37,422 nucleotides of DNA from an uncultured Solobacterium sp. GTDB taxonomy: Bacteria; Bacillota_I; Bacilli_A; Erysipelotrichales; Erysipelotrichaceae. Of this stretch, positions 31,222-37,422 are shown piece after piece. Made by a program: the position numbers and the translations under genes. Within the stretch, counting starts at the first letter, position 1; each line of letters begins with the position of its first letter. The stretch is from the NCBI GenBank assembly GCA_938039295.1, contig CALHUY010000093.1, positions 1 through 37,422 on the forward strand, read 5' to 3'. The notes beneath the pieces are model-generated. The model worked only from the letters and a program-made list of their open reading frames with translations. It made no database searches and had not been told where the DNA came from.

Positions 31222-32427
31222 ATGGAAAAACTACAAGGAAAGTGGTTAGTTGCGGTGTCGTCTGGACCAGATTCGATGGCACTATTACAAATGTGTATTG
31301 ATGCTGGTGTTGATTGTGCGGTTGCGCATGTGAACTATCATCATCGTCCAGAAGCGGATGAAGAAGAAAATTATATCCGTAGTTTTTGCGCGGAAAGAGA
31401 CATTCCGATTTTTGTGTATAACGCTCCATTTACATATACCGGAAACTTTGAGGCTGCGGCACGGGAATTACGGTATCGCTTTTTTGTGGAGATTGTAGGA
31501 CGTGAAGGCTATCAAGGTGTATTGATTGGTCATCATCAAGATGATTTATTAGAAACATATATCATGCAGGAAAGTAAAAATATTGTGCCAGAATATTATG
31601 GCTTACGTGAAGAAATGTTAATGCATGGTGTATTGTTTAAGCGACCTTTACTGCATATGACAAAGGAAGAGTTAGTAACATACTGTAAGGAACATCAATT
31701 ACGCTATTATATCGATGTTACAAATTTGAGTAATGAGTATACACGAAATCAGATTCGTCATGAGATTGTTGAGCCGATGACAACATTTGAAAGAACTGCA
31801 TATCTACGTGAGATTAAACAACGTAATGCGATTATGCAGGAAAGAAGATGTCGTGTTAAAACGTATATACGCAAGGAGAAGATTTTACTAAAGACGTATC
31901 GTGCATTATCGCAAGATGATAGACTAACGATGTTAAGAATGTTTGTGGAAGTGACACCATATTATTCGTTAAAGCATTTACAGGGTATAGATGATATAAT
32001 CATGCATGCAGGTGACTTTATAATTCCGATGGATGGTTTTTCGTTAGTGAGTGATGGAACATATCTTTTGAAGTATATTCCTAAAGAACCATATAACTAT
32101 GTATTTTATTCATTAGAAGAATTACAAAATATTCGTAAGGACCATTTCTATACAGAAGAAGGTAGTCCTGGTGTATTTGCGGTAACGTTACAAGAATCAG
32201 ATTTTCCAATTCGGATTCGCTCGTTTCAAGCAGGAGATAAAATTCAAATGCGCTTTGGTCGTAAGGAAGTTCATCGTTTCTTTATTGACCGTCATATCCC
32301 TCAATATCAACGACAAACTTGGCCAGTTGTAGAAAATGCGTTAGGAGAAATTATTTTAGTGCCAGGACTAGGCTGTAATGTGCAGCATTACTCTACAATG
32401 CCTAATTTGAATGTGATACAATACTAA
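31222..32427 (+). CDS. tilS: tRNA(Ile)-lysidine synthase
   Basis: A 401-residue TilS, which turns C34 of tRNA-Ile(CAU) into lysidine. The PP-loop at residues 10-18 reads VAVSSGPDS, with serine for the first glycine of SGGxDS. Further motifs: HVNYHHR, GHHQDDLLET, and the C-terminal IRSFQAGDKIQM and DRHIPQYQRQTWPVV. Start fits the family, with no ribosome binding site and an extended -10 just upstream; transcription from the previous gene is also possible. First gene of tilS-hpt-ftsH. Confidence 0.93.
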   Translation: MEKLQGKWLVAVSSGPDSMALLQMCIDAGVDCAVAHVNYHHRPEADEEENYIRSFCAERDIPIFVYNAPFTYTGNFEAAARELRYRFFVEIVGREGYQGVLIGHHQDDLLETYIMQESKNIVPEYYGLREEMLMHGVLFKRPLLHMTKEELVTYCKEHQLRYYIDVTNLSNEYTRNQIRHEIVEPMTTFERTAYLREIKQRNAIMQERRCRVKTYIRKEKILLKTYRALSQDDRLTMLRMFVEVTPYYSLKHLQGIDDIIMHAGDFIIPMDGFSLVSDGTYLLKYIPKEPYNYVFYSLEELQNIRKDHFYTEEGSPGVFAVTLQESDFPIRIRSFQAGDKIQMRFGRKEVHRFFIDRHIPQYQRQTWPVVENALGEIILVPGLGCNVQHYSTMPNLNVIQY

Positions 32428-32449
32428 TATTACAAAGGAGCTATTTGTC

Positions 32450-33001
32450 ATGTGGGCAGAAAAAGATATAAAGAAAGTGTTGGTTAATGAAGAACAAATT
32501 AGTGCTCGATCTAAAGAATTAGGCGCTAAGATTACAGAAGACTATGCGGGTAAACAACCACTACTCGTTGCGTTATTGCGTGGATCCGTTCCTTTTTTAT
32601 CTGAGTTAATCAAGCACATCGATTTAGACATTCAATATGATTTTATGGATGTTAGCAGTTATGAAGGTACAGAATCAATTGGCGATATCAGAATCTTGAA
32701 GGATCTAGATACATCTGTCAAAGGACTAGATATCTTACTTGTAGAGGATATCGTTGATACAGGAAGAACAATTCAGACGGTATGTGAAACACTAATGCAT
32801 AAGGGTGCTAATAGCGTTAAGATTATTACTCTATTAGATAAACCTAGCCGTCGTGTTGTAGATATTAAAGCAGACTATGTTGGTTTTGAAATCGCAAATG
32901 AATTCGTTATTGGATTTGGTATGGATTTCAACCAGAGATATCGTTGCCTTCCATACATTGGAGTATTGAAGGACGAATGTTATCAATGTAATGAGGAGTA
33001 A
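32450..33001 (+). CDS. hpt: Hypoxanthine phosphoribosyltransferase
   Basis: A 183-residue purine-salvage enzyme making IMP or GMP. PRPP loop LLVEDIVDTGRTIQ, LLRGSVPFLSELI and DFMDVSSYEG are diagnostic. AAAGGAGC precedes the ATG. Position between tilS and ftsH is strongly conserved in Bacillota. Confidence 0.96.
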   Translation: MWAEKDIKKVLVNEEQISARSKELGAKITEDYAGKQPLLVALLRGSVPFLSELIKHIDLDIQYDFMDVSSYEGTESIGDIRILKDLDTSVKGLDILLVEDIVDTGRTIQTVCETLMHKGANSVKIITLLDKPSRRVVDIKADYVGFEIANEFVIGFGMDFNQRYRCLPYIGVLKDECYQCNEE

Positions 33002-33005
33002 ATAA

Positions 33006-34895
33006 ATGCAGAGAAATAGACTAGCGAACTTTCTTCCATATCTTGTAGTCATTCTTGCGATTGTAAGCTTATTAGGCTTAAACATGGGCGCTTCTTCTGA
33101 GCGTATCAGTTATTATGAATTGCAGAATGTAATTGAAAAAGAGAATGTGGAAGAAGTATCTGTCTCAATTGGAACAAATGTGACTGTCGTAAAGGGTGTT
33201 TACGAAAAAGATAAACAAAAAGTAACATTTACTGCGACAATTCCATCTACTTCTGATGAAATTGGACAGGTAATTAAAAATCTTGGAAAAGATTCCACAA
33301 AGTTGACGATTGTTGATGCGGACGCATCCAATATCTTCTTAGAGACAGTGGCATCCATTATTCCATTTATCTTATTTGCGGTATTTGCAGTTTGGATGTT
33401 AAACCGTATGAATGGCGCAAACGGTGCCAATGCGAAGGCATTCGAATTCTCGAAATCTAGAGCGAAGTTAGAAGGTAAGATTCGTGTTCGCTTTAATGAT
33501 GTAGCGGGTTGTGATGAAGAAAAGCAGGAAATGGCAGAAATCATCGACTACCTCAAATATCCTAAGAAGTTTGAGAAGATGGGTGCGCGTATTCCTAAGG
33601 GTATCTTATTAAGTGGTCATCCAGGTACAGGTAAGACATTACTTGCCAAGGCAGTTGCTGGTGAAGCAAATGTTCCATTCTACAGTATTTCTGGTTCTGA
33701 CTTCGTTGAAATGTTTGTCGGTGTTGGTGCAAGCCGTGTTCGTGATATGTTCAAAAAGGCACAACAGACAGCTCCATGTATTATCTTCATCGATGAAATC
33801 GATGCGGTAGGTCGTCAACGTGGTGCTGGCTTTGGTGGTGGACATGATGAACGTGAACAGACACTGAACCAATTACTTGTTGAGATGGATGGTATGGAAG
33901 AAAATACAGGTGTTGTTGTCATTGCGGCAACAAATAGACCTGACGTATTAGACCCTGCATTATTACGTGCAGGACGTTTCGACCGTCAAATTACAGTTGC
34001 ACTTCCAGACCGTAAGGGTAGAGAAGCTATCCTACATGTACATGCTCGTAATAAGAAGTTTGTTAAGGACTTAGATTTAGGTGCTTTAGCAAAGCGTACT
34101 CCAGGATTCTCTGGTGCTGATCTTGAAAACGTATTAAATGAAGCTGCGATTTTAGCAGTACGTGAAAATAAAGATGAAATCGGCATGAAGCAGATTGATG
34201 AAGCGATTGACCGTGTCATGATGGGACCTGCAAAGGTTAGCCGTACATACGATGATAAGACAAAGAAGTTAGTTGCTTACCATGAAAGTGGACACGCAAT
34301 TATCGGTTTATTCTTAGAGAATGCACAGGTTGTACAGAAAGTTACAATTATTCCTCGTGGTCAAGCAGGTGGATATAACCTCATGACACCGAAGGAAGAA
34401 AAGATGATGCATACAAAGAATGACTTGCTCGATACAATCACTTCCTACATGGGTGGTCGTACAGCTGAAGAATTATTCTTTGATGATATTACAACAGGAG
34501 CAAGTAACGATATTCAAAATGCGACAAATATCGCAAAAGACATGGTTACTCTCTATGGTATGAGCGATCTTGGACCTATTAAGTACAATGCAGGAAATGA
34601 GAATGTATTCTTAGGTAGAGATTATAATCAACCAAACAATGTTTCTGGTGAAGTTGCGTATGAAATTGATCAGGAAGTACGTAAGATTATTAATACATGC
34701 CATACAAAGGCAAGACAGATTATCGAAGCACATAAGACAGAACTTGAAACAATCGCACATGCATTAATGGAATATGAAACATTAACTGCTGAGCAGATTC
34801 AAAGAGTTGTAAAGGGTGAAGATATTTCTGCAGACTTCAAGTATGAAGAAAAAGAATCATCAGAACCTGTTACAGAAGAAACAGTCAGTGAATAA
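33006..34895 (+). CDS. ftsH: ATP-dependent zinc metalloprotease FtsH
   Basis: A 629-residue membrane protease. Two N-terminal helices (about 8-28 and 117-136) flank an external domain. The AAA domain has Walker A GHPGTGKT (204-211; histidine where GPPGTGKT is usual), Walker B CIIFIDEIDAVG and the arginine-finger region LLRAGRFDRQ. The zinc site is HESGH (H426, E427, H430). It degrades misfolded membrane and regulatory proteins. Ribosome binding site GAGGAG lies in the end of hpt. Terminator follows. Confidence 0.97.
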   Translation: MQRNRLANFLPYLVVILAIVSLLGLNMGASSERISYYELQNVIEKENVEEVSVSIGTNVTVVKGVYEKDKQKVTFTATIPSTSDEIGQVIKNLGKDSTKLTIVDADASNIFLETVASIIPFILFAVFAVWMLNRMNGANGANAKAFEFSKSRAKLEGKIRVRFNDVAGCDEEKQEMAEIIDYLKYPKKFEKMGARIPKGILLSGHPGTGKTLLAKAVAGEANVPFYSISGSDFVEMFVGVGASRVRDMFKKAQQTAPCIIFIDEIDAVGRQRGAGFGGGHDEREQTLNQLLVEMDGMEENTGVVVIAATNRPDVLDPALLRAGRFDRQITVALPDRKGREAILHVHARNKKFVKDLDLGALAKRTPGFSGADLENVLNEAAILAVRENKDEIGMKQIDEAIDRVMMGPAKVSRTYDDKTKKLVAYHESGHAIIGLFLENAQVVQKVTIIPRGQAGGYNLMTPKEEKMMHTKNDLLDTITSYMGGRTAEELFFDDITTGASNDIQNATNIAKDMVTLYGMSDLGPIKYNAGNENVFLGRDYNQPNNVSGEVAYEIDQEVRKIINTCHTKARQIIEAHKTELETIAHALMEYETLTAEQIQRVVKGEDISADFKYEEKESSEPVTEETVSE

Positions 34896-34898
34896 AGA

Positions 34899-34930
34899 AA
34901 AGGGTCACATAGATATCTATGTGGCCTTTC
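34899..34930. terminator. Bidirectional terminator between ftsH and the S24 repressor
   Basis: A 14-bp stem (34900-34913 with 34916-34929), two G-T pairs, hairpin head at ATAT, with T-rich 3' side. Confidence 0.8.
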
Positions 34931-34936
34931 AGTATT

Positions 34937-35530
34937 TTAGAAACTAGTACGACAAGATAATACTTGTCCAATAATTTTAACTGGTAATTCTTTGATTTCC
35001 TGTGGAGTGAAATAACGACTCTCTACATCTGGATTCGCAGCTTCTAGAATCATCATTCCTTTTTTGTAGATAACACGTTTCACGGTCACTTCTTGATCAA
35101 TCATGACAACGGCAATTTTACCACTGGCAATAGAGTCACATTGACGTACTAAAACAAGCGATCCATCCATAATACCAATTCCAGACATAGAGTTACCGGT
35201 TATACGTAGGTAGTAATCACCATTTTCTCTTTCTTTGAGTGTTGTTTCTTCTTCGCCAAGATAATTTTCTTCTGCAAATAAGTCATATCCTGCTTTTGCG
35301 TAGCCAAGGATTGGTAAACGAATGGTTGTGTCCATTCCCATTAGGATAGGAGTAATATTATATCCAAGTAAATGAGAAAGGATTTCAGCGGTATCATCAT
35401 TTACTTTTTTAATTTCGCCACTAGACCAACGTGCAACGGTAGAACGAGAAACGTTACATCTACGTGCAAGTTCAGAATCACTACATCCTGTTTTTATTTT
35501 GTATTGGTGAATCATTTCTTTTAGTGTCAT
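34937..35530 (-). CDS. LexA/CI-like self-cleaving repressor (XRE HTH + S24 peptidase)
   Basis: A 197-residue repressor. Residues 15-40 (CSDSELARRCNVSRSTVARWSSG) are an XRE-type helix-turn-helix, unlike the winged helix of classic LexA. The C-terminal S24 domain has the Ala-Gly cleavage site at A80-G81 in YAKAGYD, the nucleophile S114 in TGNSMSG and the lysine K151 in TVKRVIY. It should cut itself when bound to RecA filaments after DNA damage, releasing its target genes. Start at 35530 follows GAGGT; -10 is TATACT (complement of 35549-35554). Divergent from an 80-residue gene. Confidence 0.88.
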   Translation of the reverse strand: MTLKEMIHQYKIKTGCSDSELARRCNVSRSTVARWSSGEIKKVNDDTAEILSHLLGYNITPILMGMDTTIRLPILGYAKAGYDLFAEENYLGEEETTLKERENGDYYLRITGNSMSGIGIMDGSLVLVRQCDSIASGKIAVVMIDQEVTVKRVIYKKGMMILEAANPDVESRYFTPQEIKELPVKIIGQVLSCRTSF

Positions 35531-35548
35531 CTGTATTACCTCAGCATT

Positions 35549-35569
35549 AGTATAACAGATTTGCGGCAA
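35549..35569 (-). promoter_or_regulatory. Promoter region of the S24 repressor with small palindrome
   Basis: TATACT (-10, minus strand, 35549-35554) preceded by TTGCGGCAA on the plus strand (35561-35569), a short palindrome about one base centre sitting in the promoter spacer. No good -35. Confidence 0.4.
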
Positions 35570-35592
35570 TTAAGAGATAAATAATTAATAAT

Positions 35593-35635
35593 TGTTGCGT
35601 ATATGATTGAAATACGCAACACAAATCGATATAAT
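35593..35635 (+). promoter_or_regulatory. Promoter with strong inverted-repeat operator
   Basis: TTGAAA (35607-35612), 17-base spacer, TATAAT (35630-35635). TGTTGCGTAT (35593-35602) and ATACGCAACA (35612-35621) are perfect 10-bp inverted repeats separated by nine bases and flanking the -35 box, a typical repressor layout. Confidence 0.78.
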
Positions 35636-35657
35636 ACAAATAACAGGAGAGAGGGGT

Positions 35658-35900
35658 ATGCAGCTATATAAGAAATATGTGGATGTTGTGGTGATGCAAA
35701 GAAAAACAGGAGAACTACGCCCTCTCTATCTATGTTGGAATGATGGGCGGGAGTATAAGATTGATAAAGTGTTAAGTCATTCTAGGAAAGAGTCTTGTGT
35801 TGGTGGTTGTGGGATACGTTATGTATGTATCATCCAAGGCAGATGCAGGAATCTGTTCTTAGAAAAAGATCGATGGTTTTTAGAAAGTTATCAACCGTGA
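35658..35900 (+). CDS. 80-residue protein, possibly a DNA-repair-associated small domain
   Basis: Starts MQLYKKYVDVVVMQRKTGELRPLYLCWNDGREYKID and ends GIRYVCIIQGRCRNLFLEKDRWFLESYQP. The pattern of WNDGREYKIDKV, GGCGIRY and a final RWFLE is like small proteins encoded beside Y-family polymerases and S24 repressors (DUF6504-like in shape). I infer an SOS/mutasome link from this resemblance and the divergent repressor; no polymerase gene is in the window. GGAGAGAGGGG precedes the ATG. Four cysteines, two in VGGCG and GRC. Confidence 0.7.
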   Translation: MQLYKKYVDVVVMQRKTGELRPLYLCWNDGREYKIDKVLSHSRKESCVGGCGIRYVCIIQGRCRNLFLEKDRWFLESYQP

Positions 35901-36173
35901 TTAAAGTAGTTTTAAACATGCGTTATTATTTTGATATGAATAACTTAGACAATTTCGAATTTTTATACATTGTAAAAAACAACAAGATCTAATTATTAAT
36001 AATTTATTAATTTTTTATAAATACAAAAACGATAAATTTAAAAACCATATAATAGTAAAAGATAGCCACAATGTATAATTATTGAAGACATGGGCTTTAT
36101 GAAAACTTAATAAACAAGAAATAGGCAAAGTAAAGAATATTTGGTAATGATGATTTTTTGGGGGGGAAGAATT
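35901..36173. other. AT-rich intergenic region, adhesin upstream region
   Basis: A 273-base AT-rich stretch. Two TATAAT boxes (36048-36053 and 36074-36079) are the best promoter candidates for the adhesin and imply a 90-120-base leader. No -35 stands out. A 24-codon ORF at 35918-35992 lacks a ribosome binding site and is not called. Confidence 0.5.
36154..36169 (+). repeat. T6-G7 homopolymer tract at the adhesin ribosome binding site
   Basis: Six Ts (36154-36159) run into seven Gs (36160-36166), then AAG, ending a few bases before the ATG at 36174. The G-tract serves as or replaces the Shine-Dalgarno sequence. Confidence 0.85.
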
Positions 36174-37422
36174 ATGCTGAAGAAAAAAATTATGAGACTT
36201 GTATTATCGATGCTGATGGCACTTGTGATGTTATTTCAAGGTGTCAATTTTAATGTCTATGCTGGAAGTGAAAAAGAAGTAGACCTTGAAATACAAAACA
36301 TAGTCATCAAGAACGGTGGGAATCCTGTTAATAGCATGCAGGTTGGTGATGAATTCCGTATAGAAATGAATTGGAAGGCAAAAGCAAAAGCAGCGACCAT
36401 TAATGAAGGGGATTATTTTATTGTTAAGCTTCCTGATAATATCCTTATCAAAAATGATGCGGGGAATTTAAATTTCTCATTGACTGCACCAGATGGATCA
36501 GTGATGGCAAATGCTCATGTCACCCCAAAAGCAGGTGGCGGTGCTGAGATTAAAGTTACATTTACCAATTATGTAAATGGTAGATACGATATTAAAGGAA
36601 CCTTGGGCATGAATGCCAATTTCAATAAAGATAAAGTTACAGTAAATCAAAAAAATAACTTTGATATAGAAGCTGGCGGGAAAACAACACCATTTCAATT
36701 TAAAGTAGATGGTGGTCCTACAGGAAATAGTAATGAAGTACTACATAAGTATAGTTTTTCAGCGGCATCAATCAATGAAGCAGAGTGGCGAGTACGTATT
36801 AATTACAAAAAAGCTAACTTTCCAAATGCTGTTGTGACAGATACACTAGTAGGAACAACAGAAAAATTTGTTAAAGAAAGCTTTCGCTTGTATCGTGTAA
36901 ACTACACTAGTGATTTAAATGAAAATAATCGTGTCAGAATTGATTTATCAGATAAGATTGTATTCTCGAATAATGATCAAACATTTACAATCAACCTAGG
37001 AAACATAAATGGAGAACAATATAAACTAGAGTATAGAACAACTTATACTCCAGGTACCGATCTAAGAAATAATGTTAAACTTACATCTAATAACAATAAA
37101 GTAGATGAAAAATTTATTTCCTTTAAAAAAGAAGCTGCTGGTGGAACAGGCGTTGGTATCTTAGCGAATAAGATTAAGCTAGTTAAGGTTGATGCGGAAG
37201 ATAATACTGTTGTTCTAGCAAATGCGGTATTTGAAGTTACAAAACCAGATGGAAGTAAGTTTGAACTTACTACGGCTGCAGATGGTACGGTAACATCACC
37301 TGCTCTTGTGGCTGGTACATATAAAATAAAAGAAAAGACAGCTCCAGCTGGCTATAAATTAAATACGGATGAATATACATTGGTTGTAAGTCCTACAAGT
37401 AATGCAATTCAAACTGTTAAGG
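36174..37422 (+). CDS. Cna/SpaA-type surface adhesin, N-terminal part
   Basis: Open to the window's last base; 416 residues visible. A signal peptide (MLKKKIMRLVLSMLMALVML, likely cut after NVYA near residue 30) shows secretion. Residues about 35-320 look like the paired immunoglobulin-like adhesin domains of MSCRAMM proteins (EFRIEMNWKAKA, DYFIVKLPDNI, then WRVRINYKKANFPNAVVTDTL and a collagen-binding-domain-like stretch). From about 331 a SpaA/Cna-B domain begins: KIKLVKVDAEDN with the isopeptide lysine, and IKEKTAPAGYKL with the glutamate. Expected further repeats and an LPxTG-like sorting signal lie outside. The ribosome binding region is a poly-G tract. Confidence 0.88.
   Translation, partial: MLKKKIMRLVLSMLMALVMLFQGVNFNVYAGSEKEVDLEIQNIVIKNGGNPVNSMQVGDEFRIEMNWKAKAKAATINEGDYFIVKLPDNILIKNDAGNLNFSLTAPDGSVMANAHVTPKAGGGAEIKVTFTNYVNGRYDIKGTLGMNANFNKDKVTVNQKNNFDIEAGGKTTPFQFKVDGGPTGNSNEVLHKYSFSAASINEAEWRVRINYKKANFPNAVVTDTLVGTTEKFVKESFRLYRVNYTSDLNENNRVRIDLSDKIVFSNNDQTFTINLGNINGEQYKLEYRTTYTPGTDLRNNVKLTSNNNKVDEKFISFKKEAAGGTGVGILANKIKLVKVDAEDNTVVLANAVFEVTKPDGSKFELTTAADGTVTSPALVAGTYKIKEKTAPAGYKLNTDEYTLVVSPTSNAIQTVK

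Noticed and set aside
35918..35992. 24-codon ORF downstream of the 80-residue gene
   Set aside because: No ribosome binding site, no recognisable feature; AT-rich chance ORF is likely.
1..37422. tRNA, rRNA, CRISPR arrays, insertion sequences, prophage genes
   Set aside because: No clover-leaf with a TTCGANTC arm, no regularly spaced repeats, no transposase or integrase, and no phage structural genes were seen by eye; a tRNAscan or CRISPR search would settle it.

Overview
This is a low-GC, Gram-positive-type (Bacillota) chromosomal segment. Markers are an RNA polymerase delta subunit, a DarA-type cyclic-di-AMP receptor, YchF, DUF951 and DUF1146 (YwzB-like) proteins, the gene orders tilS-hpt-ftsH and murA-rpmE-prfA-prmC, Shine-Dalgarno-rich starts, a class B sortase and an LCP protein. 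Gene content and order suggest Erysipelotrichia or a close relative; this is inference from memory of gene neighbourhoods, not from a search. No rRNA, tRNA, CRISPR array or insertion sequence was seen.

Layout. 1-4.3 kb: tail of an AEC permease, a histidinol-phosphatase-type PHP enzyme divergent from a Zn/Cd P-type ATPase, and two small membrane proteins. 4.4-6.1 kb: a stand-alone ABC exporter. 6.2-10.3 kb: dtd-folD-DUF951-ychF, a DarA-like protein, a flavin reductase and a GNAT enzyme. 10.3-16.2 kb: cca (minus strand), ispF with an HD phosphohydrolase, membrane proteins of unknown function, a DUF1934 protein, rpoE and fba. 16.3-20.6 kb: a HAD phosphatase, murA, rpmE, prfA and prmC. 20.6-28.3 kb: a block between prmC and tsaC holding a DltA-like adenylating enzyme, a type III PLP decarboxylase, a small membrane protein, acpS, sortase B, an LCP ligase, a left-handed beta-helix protein and a threonine-aldolase-family enzyme. 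28.3-29.9 kb: tsaC, upp and DUF1146. 29.9-31.2 kb: a BrnT/BrnA toxin-antitoxin pair with a palindromic operator, then a MazF/PemK-like protein. 31.2-34.9 kb: tilS-hpt-ftsH. 34.9-37.4 kb: a LexA-like S24 repressor, a divergent 80-residue protein behind a strong inverted-repeat operator, and the first 416 residues of a Cna/SpaA-type surface adhesin.

How they fit together. Most genes are core housekeeping: translation quality and termination, folate, isoprenoid, cell wall, purine and pyrimidine salvage, membrane proteolysis. Accessory functions cluster in the 20.6-28.3 kb envelope-related block, the toxin-antitoxin patch and the right end. The most notable observations are: (1) the adenylation/decarboxylase pair, which resembles carrier-protein chemistry but has no carrier gene here; (2) several genes with no ribosome binding site and a -10 box 3-10 bases before the ATG, which looks like leaderless transcription (dtd, cca, a HAD gene, tilS, perhaps acpS); (3) strong inverted repeats at the promoters of brnTA and of the 80-residue gene divergent from the LexA-like repressor; (4) a seven-G tract forming the ribosome-binding region of the adhesin.
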